From Planctomycetota bacterium (GTDB lineage Bacteria; Planctomycetota; UBA11346), in contig JAHEDF010000089.1 of NCBI GenBank assembly GCA_024641365.1, forward strand, positions 1 to 10,817: a stretch of 10,817 nt of DNA. Direction: 5' to 3'. Numbering within the stretch: the first letter of the stretch is position 1; each line of letters opens with the position of its first letter. Under the pieces are notes generated by a model. It made no database searches. It was not told the origin of the DNA and saw only the letters and a program-made list of their open reading frames with translations. The translations under genes and the position numbers were made by a program. This document shows positions 1-6,241 of the stretch, one piece after another.

Positions 1-1218
1 TATGTAATAACCGAACCACCACCTGATCCGCGCACGCACGATGCAACGTTACCAAGCACCGTTGTTGCAGTTATTAACAAAGCGATGGCCAAGGATCGCA
101 AGGAGCGTTATCAAACTCCGCAAGAATTATTAGAGGATTTAGAACGTTTGCGCGGTGGCCAGCGGTTATTACATACGGCACCAGTAAATATTCCGGAACC
201 ATCACGCGCAGAAATGGTTGCTGCTACGTTACCCGGCACACGTATTACAACTGGTGCTCATAAAAGCGCTCCGTCAATTGATCCGTTTGTTATGAAATTA
301 ATTGCACTGCTTGTTGTTGCTTCGGTGCTAGGTGGCGCTTGGTATTCAATGCAAGGTTTTGCATTAGGAGCAACCGCTACCAGCGCCACCACGAACGACA
401 AGCCAGCATGGGCGACAATTATTGTGAGTGATGATAAAGGGCAATTTGCTCAAGTCGCGATTAATGGTGTGGGTGTCGAAATGCGTTTTGTGCCACCAGG
501 TACTTTTAATATGGGAAGCCCAGAATCAGAAGTCGGGCGCAAGCCCTATGAAAATCAACGCAGCGTGACATTAACCAATGGATTTTATATTTTATCTACA
601 GAAGTATCGCAATTATTATATGAGAAGGTTATGGGTATTAATCCCAGTAGTCGCGTCGGTGATAGTTTACCAGTCGAAGGCGTAAACTGGCACGAGGCAC
701 AAGAATTTTGCACTAAATTACAGGCACTTGGTATACCGGCACAATTACCAACCGAAGCACAGTGGGAATTTGCCTGTCGCGCACGCAGCGAGGGTGGTCC
801 TTTTGCCAATCAACCAACACCAGTTCAGCAGGGCTGGATGGCACCACCAGCATTAACCACCATTTGGCGAGAAACACCCGCAGATGATATTGATGGGGCC
901 GTGGTCCGGTGGATCGTTCAACACACTGGTGAAAATAATATTGGCATTCAACCAATTAAATCATTAACCGCCAATGCCTTGGGTATTTATGATATGCACG
1001 GCAATGTTTTAGAATGGTGTCAGGACGCGTGGGATGGTGCAACGCCTTATCCAGATGGCCCAGGCATAGATCCTGAAGGGAAAAATGGCGGGATGTCCGT
1101 TGCGCGCGGCGGTTGCTGGTTTTATCCGCCAGAACTGTGTCGCGCAGCGAGTCGTAAAGGTATTCCCGCTAGCGATGCGTTAAATTACGTCGGTTTCCGT
1201 TTTATTATTCCAAAATAA
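1..1218 (+). CDS. Ser/Thr protein kinase C-terminal part fused to a SUMF1/FGE-type domain (5' truncated)
   Basis: The frame is open from the first base, so this is the 3' end of a longer gene; 405 codons are visible. Residues 1-55 match the last helices of a bacterial Hanks-type kinase: a proline-rich run, then an AMAKDRKERYQTPQELLEDL stretch holding the conserved subdomain XI Arg (R36). A linker follows, then one transmembrane helix at about residues 99-123. An extracytoplasmic SUMF1 domain occupies about 159-405, recognised by VPPGTFNMGS, PVEGVNWHEAQEFC, LPTEAQWEFACRA, GIYDMHGNVLEWCQD and the final GFRF. The layout suggests a cytoplasmic kinase coupled to an outer sensing or binding domain. 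In formylglycine-generating enzymes the region after RGG carries a C-x4-C pair; here it reads RGGCWFYPPELCRAASR, with cysteines seven residues apart and the usual context absent. Sulfatase activation is therefore doubtful. The kinase active site lies outside the window. Family assignment is firm, role unknown. Confidence 0.9.
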   Translation, partial: YVITEPPPDPRTHDATLPSTVVAVINKAMAKDRKERYQTPQELLEDLERLRGGQRLLHTAPVNIPEPSRAEMVAATLPGTRITTGAHKSAPSIDPFVMKLIALLVVASVLGGAWYSMQGFALGATATSATTNDKPAWATIIVSDDKGQFAQVAINGVGVEMRFVPPGTFNMGSPESEVGRKPYENQRSVTLTNGFYILSTEVSQLLYEKVMGINPSSRVGDSLPVEGVNWHEAQEFCTKLQALGIPAQLPTEAQWEFACRARSEGGPFANQPTPVQQGWMAPPALTTIWRETPADDIDGAVVRWIVQHTGENNIGIQPIKSLTANALGIYDMHGNVLEWCQDAWDGATPYPDGPGIDPEGKNGGMSVARGGCWFYPPELCRAASRKGIPASDALNYVGFRFIIPK

Positions 1219-1230
1219 ACAAGTTTAGAA

Positions 1231-1562
1231 ATTAACCGCAGAGAGCGCAGAGGGCGCAGAGATGGTTTTTAAAAAAAATACAATAAAAATTACCGTTTAT
1301 TGGCATTTAAAGGTAATGGAATGAGCTAATGCCAATTCCGGCTCACTATATCCTAAATAACAAGCCACTTACATGGAGGACCGGAGAAACGGAGAAATAC
1401 TAAAGTGGAAATCTTGTGGTTATTGAAAAAAGCACCGCTTTTCTCTTCGGTTTTCTGGTTCTCCATGTTAATTTGTTGCCGTTACGGATGATTTGAGGCG
1501 GAATGAGTAAAAGATTTTTTTTATAAATTCCCTCTGCGCCCTCTGCGTCCTTTGCGGTTAAT
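1231..1562. repeat. Nested inverted-repeat intergenic element (MITE-like or structured RNA)
   Basis: This noncoding stretch lies between convergent genes. The outer arms at 1231-1261 and 1532-1562 are 31 bp each and are reverse complements at 28 of 31 positions; they begin ATTAACCGCA and end GCAGAGGGCGCAGAG, so each arm contains a 6-bp GCAGAG-type unit. Both arms are followed on the inside by an A8 or T8 tract. A second, weaker inverted pair lies inside: 1371-1396 (ACATGGAGGACCGGAGAAAC and on) and 1441-1468, roughly 80% complementary by eye. No open reading frame of note lies between them. A folded transcript would give two stacked stems. It could be a non-autonomous mobile element, a repeat family of the genome, or a bidirectional transcription end. 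No clear target-site duplication was seen. Confidence 0.75.
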
Positions 1563-1597
1563 CTGCCTTCAAATTAAGCAACAAGGGAAAGTTCTAA

Positions 1598-2575
1598 TTA
1601 TACAGTTAGGGTGCCTTTTTTCAGTTGTTCTTTGAACACCGCCACGGTTTCTGCGAGGCCTTGTGCCAGCGGGATGCGTAGTAGACCTGGATAGGTTTTT
1701 CTCAGCGAGGCATCATCTACTTTGCTGGTGATGGGTAATGGTGCGCCAGACGTGGTTATTAATTTTGCGGCACCAGGAATTACTTTTTCTACCGCCGCAA
1801 TGTAATCAGGCATATCCACGATATCGCCACCAACCGTATATACTAAACCATCCGTCATTTTATTACGAGCAGCCGTGACAAACATGTCAGCAACTTCGCG
1901 CATATGAATATATGCCGTTGTTCCGGTAAATGGGATATCAAATGACTGTCCTAATAAAGCCGCTGCTAATGCGCGGGTTGGGAACGATGTCATCCCGGTA
2001 TCACGTCCTGGGCCATAAACCGTTAACGGGCGTAAACCAACACTCGGAATTTGATTGGCAATCCAATAGGCTTTCGCGCAGGCTTCATTACAAACTTTAT
2101 AAGCACCATAATGCGTGGTTGGTTTGAGCGCAGCGCTATCGCCGACATGGGTTTCCGCATATTCTGCGTCTGGTCCAAAAACGGCTGCGCTCGAGGCATA
2201 CACTATGCGCGGTAAAACACCGCCGGCGTCACGTTGTGCGCGGGCTGCTTCAAAAATATTTAATGTTCCAATAACATTGACCTTGGCACCCGCTAAAGGA
2301 TTGTCACGACAGGTCGGCACTTGAAGCGCAGCTAAATGAATAATCGCGTCTGGTTTTATTGAGGCGCATAACGACATAACAGATTCTGTATCGTCAATTT
2401 TTCCTTGATGAAAGGGAATGTTGGCGACTTGTTCTGGGCTCATCACCATTTCCCAGCGTTTGGTATTTTTTACCACGTCCACAACTATGGGCTGATCGCC
2501 ATCATCAAGTAAGCGTTTAATAATCCAGGTGCCGAAAAATCCGCAGCCGCCAGTAATTAAAATACGTTGTCCCAT
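1598..2575 (-). CDS. Extended SDR, NAD(P)-dependent epimerase/dehydratase-type oxidoreductase
   Basis: This 325-residue protein belongs to the extended short-chain dehydrogenase/reductase family. The Rossmann nucleotide-binding motif is TGGCGFFG at residues 8-15, an acidic residue follows strand 2 (VVDVV, D33), and the active-site set is Ser128/Ser129 (YASSA), Tyr156 and Lys160 (YGAYK). LRPLTVYGPGR (about 182-192) is the usual extended-SDR substrate-side motif. It is the last gene of the minus-strand operon, 31 bp after the L-fuconate dehydratase stop, with no convincing Shine-Dalgarno, so it is probably translated from the shared mRNA. Its position suggests a sugar or sugar-acid dehydrogenase, for example L-fucose or 2-keto-3-deoxy-L-fuconate oxidation, but known enzymes for those steps are mostly classical SDRs of about 250 residues. 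A nucleotide-sugar epimerase or reductase is equally possible from sequence alone. Family certain, substrate unknown. Confidence 0.9.
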   Translation of the reverse strand: MGQRILITGGCGFFGTWIIKRLLDDGDQPIVVDVVKNTKRWEMVMSPEQVANIPFHQGKIDDTESVMSLCASIKPDAIIHLAALQVPTCRDNPLAGAKVNVIGTLNIFEAARAQRDAGGVLPRIVYASSAAVFGPDAEYAETHVGDSAALKPTTHYGAYKVCNEACAKAYWIANQIPSVGLRPLTVYGPGRDTGMTSFPTRALAAALLGQSFDIPFTGTTAYIHMREVADMFVTAARNKMTDGLVYTVGGDIVDMPDYIAAVEKVIPGAAKLITTSGAPLPITSKVDDASLRKTYPGLLRIPLAQGLAETVAVFKEQLKKGTLTV

Positions 2576-2579
2576 GATT

Positions 2580-2615
2580 ATGCTTTCGTGCTCTGTGCTT
2601 TATGCTTTATGCTTG
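2580..2615. repeat. Heptameric short tandem repeat (RTGCTYT units)
   Basis: Five imperfect 7-bp units of the form RTGCTYT run between the dehydratase and SDR genes: 2580-2586, 2588-2594, 2595-2601, 2602-2608 and 2609-2615, with one extra base at 2587. The array makes up nearly the whole 31-bp spacer and overlaps the last codons of the dehydratase gene (stop at 2607-2609). On the coding strand it reads as AAAGCAT-type units just before the SDR start, in the place where a ribosome binding site would sit. Confidence 0.7.
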
Positions 2616-3929
2616 TTTTTGTTTGAAAATGTTTTGCCACACTGGGCCAGTTGGAAAAATATGATTGTTCAGTGATTCCGGTTTCATTTCGATGGAATAG
2701 CCTGGACGACTTGGCGGCATGTAATGACTGTCTTTTACCACACATGGGTCAAAGAAATGTTCATGTAAATGATCAACGAATTCCGTGACGCGTCCTTCGG
2801 TGGTTCCAGCAACACTCACATAATCCCACATACTTAAATGTTGGACGTATTCGCATAAACCAACGCCACCAGCATGCGGACACACCGGCACGCCAAATTT
2901 AGCCGCCATTAAATAGACCGATAAAATTTCATTCACACCACCCATACGACAGGAATCAATTTGGCAGAAACTAATCGCGTTCGCTTGTAAGAGCTGTTTA
3001 AATAAAACACGATTCATGCCATGTTCACCGGTGGCAACACCAATATCCAATGGTTTTAATGCTTTCGCGATTGCAGCATGTCCTAAGACATCATCCGGAC
3101 TGGTTGGCTCTTCAATCCACCAGGGTTTGAATTGCGCTAATTTTTTCATGTTCGCAATGGCTTGTGGCACATCCCACACTTGGTTTGCGTCCATCATTAA
3201 TTTGCGCTCATAACCAATTTCTTCACGAATTATGCGCGCACGACGTATATCGTCTGCTAAATCGCGACCCACTTTAATTTTCAAATGGGTAAATCCTTGC
3301 GCGATCGCTTCACGACATAAACGACGTAATTTTTCATCGCTATAACCAAGCCAACCAGCCGAGGTCGTGTAAGCTGGCACGCCGCGTTTTTGTAAATTGG
3401 CAAGGCGTTCTGCTTTACCGGCTTGTTGTTTGGTTAATAATGAGACGGCCTCGTCTGGTGTCAGCGCATCGGTTAAATAACGAAAATCAATGCAGCGCAC
3501 TAATTCTTCTGGTGACATATCGACTAATAATTGCCACAATGGTTTTTTACATTGTTTCGCCCACATATCCCACAACGCATTTACTACCGCTGCGGTCGCT
3601 AAATGAATGACACCTTTTTCTGGTCCAAGCCAACGTAATTGACTGTCGCCAGTCAGATGTCGCCAGCATGCGCCCATATTTTCTGTGAATGATTCTAGCG
3701 TGCGACCAATTACTAATGGTTTTAATGCTTCTACCGCAGCAACGCACACTTCATTTCCGCGACCAATGGTAAATGTTATGCCATGGCCACTGAGCGCCGC
3801 ATCATCCGTATGAATAATAACATAGGCCGCTGAATAATCTGGATCAGGATTCATGGCGTCAGAGCCATCTTTATCATGCGATGTTGGAAATCGCACATCG
3901 TGAACAGTGACATCAGTAATCGTTGGCAT
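2607..3929 (-). CDS. fucD: L-fuconate dehydratase, enolase superfamily (ENOSF1/FucD type)
   Basis: It dehydrates L-fuconate to 2-keto-3-deoxy-L-fuconate. The whole length follows human ENOSF1 and Xanthomonas FucD as I recall them: DVRFPTS, DPDYSAAYV, LRWLGPEKGVIHLATAAV, IDFRYLTD and YTTSAGWLGYSD in order. Numbered from a TTG four codons upstream (3941), the KIK motif is K221/K223, the Mg ligands are D251 (MMDAN), E277 (IEEP) and E306 (ATGE), and the D-H dyad is D329 and H356 (PHAGGVGLCE). All catalytic positions are present. I prefer the ATG at 3929 (440 residues), because a GGAAG Shine-Dalgarno lies five bases before it. That places the start 12 bp after the lactonase stop, so the genes are almost certainly co-transcribed. 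The family members with this full motif set are L-fuconate-specific, so substrate confidence is high; activity on a related sugar acid cannot be excluded. Confidence 0.93.
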   Translation of the reverse strand: MPTITDVTVHDVRFPTSHDKDGSDAMNPDPDYSAAYVIIHTDDAALSGHGITFTIGRGNEVCVAAVEALKPLVIGRTLESFTENMGACWRHLTGDSQLRWLGPEKGVIHLATAAVVNALWDMWAKQCKKPLWQLLVDMSPEELVRCIDFRYLTDALTPDEAVSLLTKQQAGKAERLANLQKRGVPAYTTSAGWLGYSDEKLRRLCREAIAQGFTHLKIKVGRDLADDIRRARIIREEIGYERKLMMDANQVWDVPQAIANMKKLAQFKPWWIEEPTSPDDVLGHAAIAKALKPLDIGVATGEHGMNRVLFKQLLQANAISFCQIDSCRMGGVNEILSVYLMAAKFGVPVCPHAGGVGLCEYVQHLSMWDYVSVAGTTEGRVTEFVDHLHEHFFDPCVVKDSHYMPPSRPGYSIEMKPESLNNHIFPTGPVWQNIFKQKQA

Positions 3930-3941
3930 GTCGTCTTCCAA

Positions 3942-4799
3942 TTAGGTCAGGCGGTAAATGGCTCGCGCATTGTCGTGCAATAAACATCGTCGGGAAGCGT
4001 CGTCTAGTGGTGCCAGCAGCATATGCGTGGCATCTACCCATTGCCGGTAATCGGTTGCGGTCAACACCACTGGCCAATCGCTGCCCCAAATAATACGCGC
4101 AGGTCCAAATGATGCTAAAACATGTTCTACGTAGGGCGATAAATCGGTTAATGACCACGATTCCGGAAGTGCTTCGGTCACAATACCTGACATTTTACAG
4201 ACGATATTTGGTAAAGTCGCTAATTCGCTCATGTGCTGACGCCACGGGTCAAGTTGTTGTGTGCGCACTGGCGGTTTTGCCATATGATTTAAAATAAAGG
4301 TCACTTTTGGACAGGCTTTGACGAGTGTAATTGCGTCCGGTAAGTGATGACTGCGAATACATAAATCAAAGCTATAGTGATAATCGGCTAATGATTGCAC
4401 ACCGGCAATAAAATCATCATCACAAAATACGTCGTGCGCTGCGCTCTGTAAATTACGACGCACACCTTTAACTAATGCATTTGTTGCCAGTGAATCCAAA
4501 TGGCCGCGAGCAGCCGCTCCCTGATCAAGTGGCGCGAAAGCAACAATGCCTTGAATACGATTTTCCATTTGCGCCTGCTCGCTAACCCAGGCGACCTCCG
4601 CCAAAGCATCATGCGCATCGCATTGCACAAACACGGCGCCGGCAATATCAAAATCAGTGCTGACCTCGGTAAATGAAGCCGCGTTAAATGGCCGATTTAA
4701 AATTGGATCTGATTCGACCCAGCCATACGAGAATACATGCGGATCCCATAAATGCAGATGGGCATCAATTATTGGTGTCTTGGTGGCCAGCATGCTCAT
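3942..4799 (-). CDS. Amidohydrolase family 2 lactonase, probable L-fuconolactonase
   Basis: This is a TIM-barrel amidohydrolase of the Amidohydro_2 group, which includes L-fuconolactonase and 2-pyrone-4,6-dicarboxylate lactonase. From the ATG at 4799 (285 residues), IIDAHLHLWDP opens the barrel with H14 and H16. FDLCIRSHHLPDA (H151/H152), FILNHMAKPP (H172) and IIWGSDWPV (D241) supply the remaining expected active-site positions. It would open L-fucono-lactone to L-fuconate, the substrate of the next gene; the 12-bp gap to that gene supports this. The frame stays open to a GTG at 4973, but that extension looks non-conserved and runs into palindromic DNA. An ATG at 4841 has a strong GGAGG close upstream and would add 14 residues; it is the main alternative start. 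Starts at 4799 or 4793 give the usual family N-terminus. The exact lactone is inferred from context. Confidence 0.85.
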   Translation of the reverse strand: MSMLATKTPIIDAHLHLWDPHVFSYGWVESDPILNRPFNAASFTEVSTDFDIAGAVFVQCDAHDALAEVAWVSEQAQMENRIQGIVAFAPLDQGAAARGHLDSLATNALVKGVRRNLQSAAHDVFCDDDFIAGVQSLADYHYSFDLCIRSHHLPDAITLVKACPKVTFILNHMAKPPVRTQQLDPWRQHMSELATLPNIVCKMSGIVTEALPESWSLTDLSPYVEHVLASFGPARIIWGSDWPVVLTATDYRQWVDATHMLLAPLDDASRRCLLHDNARAIYRLT

Positions 4800-4929
4800 A
4801 GCAGTATCTGTTCTCCAACGACCGTTACGTTCCACCTGCATCGGCCCTCCATGCGCAAAACGAGTTGGGTGTCGCGAGTAAATGTACCGAATACCTGCAT
4901 AATTGAGGCTGATCAGACTAACGACTCTG

Positions 4930-5002
4930 TACGAAATTGCGATAAAATTCGTATAGATATCTATTATCGTCACGTGACTTCTCGTATAAGGAGATATCTA
5001 TT
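4930..5002. promoter_or_regulatory. Candidate operator region: palindromes and direct repeat upstream of the fuconate operon
   Basis: Four signals crowd into about 70 bp between the minus-strand lactonase and the plus-strand lipoprotein gene. (a) TACGAA at 4930-4935 and TTCGTA at 4948-4953 form an inverted repeat. (b) ATAGATATCTAT at 4953-4964 is a perfect 12-bp palindrome. (c) GTCACGTGAC at 4969-4978 is a perfect 10-bp palindrome. (d) AGATATCT recurs at 4992-4999. Signals b and d are parts of a direct repeat, TCGTATA followed by AGATATCTATT, starting at 4949 and 4983, so the centres of the AGATATCT boxes are 37 bp apart with the CACGTG palindrome between them. Two like boxes around a third fit dimeric repressor or activator sites. 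The regulator family cannot be named and no regulator gene is present. No convincing -35/-10 pair was picked out. Confidence 0.45.
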
Positions 5003-5165
5003 TCCGCTTTCACGCGCTTGAGTTCCGCCCACTTTGTAATTGTTCTGAAGCTTCCTTAGCAACAAAAATAACGCTAATGCAGCCAAAAATGCTGTTGTCG
5101 CACACCATTTTAATGAGCACACAGATGCCTAGTTGCTGCATTGGGTTTCTGACCAGCATGACGCC
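5003..5165. other. Leader region of the lipoprotein gene, nothing recognised
   Basis: Together with the operator-like cluster this completes the roughly 365-bp divergent spacer between the lactonase start (4799) and the lipoprotein start (5166). I see no terminator, repeat or riboswitch here, and no clear Shine-Dalgarno before 5166. Open frames over this stretch look like chance overlaps. Confidence 0.4.
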
Positions 5166-5591
5166 ATGCACCGAAACACCCTCTTATGTCTGTTGGTCGT
5201 CAGTACGCTTTTCGGCACCAGCTGCACCACCACAACTCGAACAACCGACACACAAGCACAGTGGCAAAACAGTACGCTGTATTTTGGTTTATCGCGCCCA
5301 GGCAGACCCGATGTCACCATTGATGAGTGGAATGACTTTGTCACCAATCAAGTTGTGCCTGCATTTCCAGGCGGCTTTACTGAATTAATTGCCCAAGGAC
5401 ATTTTCGCGAAGAGGGTAAAAGCATAAGTGAACCCGTACGCATTTTAGTATTTTTGAACCCAGTAAAAGATGCGATGTCCACAGACCGTAAATTAAATGC
5501 TCTCGGTCGCGCTTACTGCGCCCGCTTTGGCCAGCACACCGTGCTACGCGCCGATACGACCAAGAAACTAACGTTTTTATCCGTCGACTAA
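5166..5591 (+). CDS. DUF3574 family small lipoprotein
   Basis: From the ATG at 5166 the product is 141 residues. The N-terminus MHRNTLLCLLVVSTLFGTSC is a short signal peptide ending in a lipobox-like GTS-Cys20, followed by a Thr-rich linker, so the mature protein is probably a membrane-anchored lipoprotein; the -3 residue is Gly rather than the usual Leu. The rest resembles DUF3574: STLYFGLSRPGRPDVTIDEWNDFV, a PAFPGGFTELIAQGHFRE segment, a SEPVRILVFLNP strand and a final YCARFGQHTVLRAD. That family has no established function to my knowledge. The frame extends to a TTG at 5133, but this would place 11 extra residues before the signal peptide. No strong ribosome binding site precedes either start. 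It ends 93 bp before the bacilliredoxin gene, which has its own Shine-Dalgarno. Confidence 0.8.
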   Translation: MHRNTLLCLLVVSTLFGTSCTTTTRTTDTQAQWQNSTLYFGLSRPGRPDVTIDEWNDFVTNQVVPAFPGGFTELIAQGHFREEGKSISEPVRILVFLNPVKDAMSTDRKLNALGRAYCARFGQHTVLRADTTKKLTFLSVD

Positions 5592-5618
5592 TCCCTTTCA
5601 TAAAATGATGTTCAATGC

Positions 5619-5643
5619 TGCAGTGGGAGCACTTCCCTCTGCA
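5619..5643. other. Small imperfect hairpin between lipoprotein and bacilliredoxin genes
   Basis: TGCAG-T-GGGA pairs with TCCC-T-CTGCA around a 5-base loop, with one T-T mismatch. It lies 28 bp after the lipoprotein stop. It lacks a T-run, so it is only a weak terminator candidate or an mRNA 3'-end stabiliser. Confidence 0.3.
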
Positions 5644-5672
5644 AAAGCTAGCGCATAATAGCGATCCGACTT

Positions 5673-5679
5673 AAAGGAG
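5673..5679 (+). promoter_or_regulatory. Strong Shine-Dalgarno for the bacilliredoxin gene
   Basis: AAAGGAG lies five bases before the ATG at 5685 and fixes that start. It is the clearest ribosome binding site in the window; several other genes here have weak or no recognisable ones. Confidence 0.75.
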
Positions 5680-5684
5680 TCTCC

Positions 5685-6098
5685 ATGTATCCAACTGAAT
5701 TAACCGATCCAATTCGCGACGAAGTCAAACAAATTGGCCTGACCCAATTAACCACCCCAGCAGAAGTCGATGCCGAATTATCGAAACCCGGTACCTCATT
5801 AGTCTTCGTTAATAGTATTTGTGGTTGTGCCGCCGGTGGAGCCCGCCCCGGATTATTTATGGCCTTACAAAAATCGGCGAAAAAACCCAACCAAATCACC
5901 ACCGTATTTGCTGGCGTTGATAAAGAAGCGACCAACCAAGCACGTGGTTATTTCGCCGAATATCCACCCAGCAGCCCAAGCGCCGCCTTATTAAAAGACG
6001 GCGAAGTCGTATGGGTTTTACACCGCCATCAAATCGAAGGCCGCCACCCAGAACAAATTGCGGAACAATTTAAGAACGCGTTTGAAGCGAATTGTTAA
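5685..6098 (+). CDS. BrxA/BrxB family bacilliredoxin (YphP/YqiW, DUF1094)
   Basis: This is a 137-residue thioredoxin-fold protein of the usual family length. It starts MYPTELTDPIRDE and carries VNSICGCAAGGARPG, the bacilliredoxin motif, with Cys46-Gly-Cys48. FAGVDKEATNQARGYF, YPPSSPSAALLKDGEVVWVLHRHQIEGR and a C-terminal helix follow, as in BrxA/BrxB. In Bacillus these proteins remove bacillithiol from S-bacillithiolated proteins, with the first CGC Cys as nucleophile; by analogy this is a cytoplasmic thiol-redox enzyme. Homologues also occur outside Bacillota, including species for which bacillithiol is not shown, so the low-molecular-weight thiol partner is unknown. An additional Cys is the very last residue (Cys137). 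The gene has its own Shine-Dalgarno and is followed by an intrinsic terminator, so it probably ends a transcript. Confidence 0.93.
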   Translation: MYPTELTDPIRDEVKQIGLTQLTTPAEVDAELSKPGTSLVFVNSICGCAAGGARPGLFMALQKSAKKPNQITTVFAGVDKEATNQARGYFAEYPPSSPSAALLKDGEVVWVLHRHQIEGRHPEQIAEQFKNAFEANC

Positions 6099-6122
6099 TA
6101 GTTAGCGTATGATCAGAATGCA

Positions 6123-6145
6123 ACCAACTAAATAAATGAGTTGGT
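6123..6145. other. Short hairpin preceding the terminator
   Basis: ACCAACT (6123-6129) pairs perfectly with AGTTGGT (6139-6145) across a 9-base AT-rich loop. It lies between the bacilliredoxin stop and the main terminator, and may be an additional 3'-end stem. Confidence 0.4.
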
Positions 6146-6161
6146 AACATTATAAAAAGTA

Positions 6162-6201
6162 GGGTTGCAGCACAATACATGCTGCAACCCATTTTAATTT
6201 T
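6162..6201 (+). terminator. Rho-independent terminator after the bacilliredoxin gene
   Basis: GGGTTGCAGCA (6162-6172) and TGCTGCAACCC (6180-6190) form a perfect 11-bp stem with a 7-base loop, followed by ATTTTAATTTT. A-rich sequence precedes the stem (about 6152-6158), so it could also act on the minus strand. It separates the bacilliredoxin gene from the downstream membrane-protein gene. Confidence 0.88.
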
Positions 6202-6241
6202 GGCGAACTTGAGTTTCTGTATTTATTGACAGTATTAGTTT

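Noticed and set aside
713..955. Minus-strand open frames inside the SUMF1 domain, and similar opposite-strand frames inside purB and the fucose genes
   Set aside because: They lie fully within well-supported genes and show no family motifs or ribosome binding sites.
3930..3941. TTG start at 3941 for the L-fuconate dehydratase
   Set aside because: The ATG at 3929 has a GGAAG Shine-Dalgarno, which would lie inside the coding region if the TTG were used.
4800..4973. N-terminal extension of the lactonase to a GTG at 4973
   Set aside because: The added 58 residues have no family resemblance, and the GTG lies inside the GTCACGTGAC palindrome; barrel homology begins just after 4793.
5077..5388. 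Plus-strand open frame of about 100 codons over the lipoprotein start
   Set aside because: It overlaps the DUF3574 frame, which has a signal peptide and family motifs; this one has neither.
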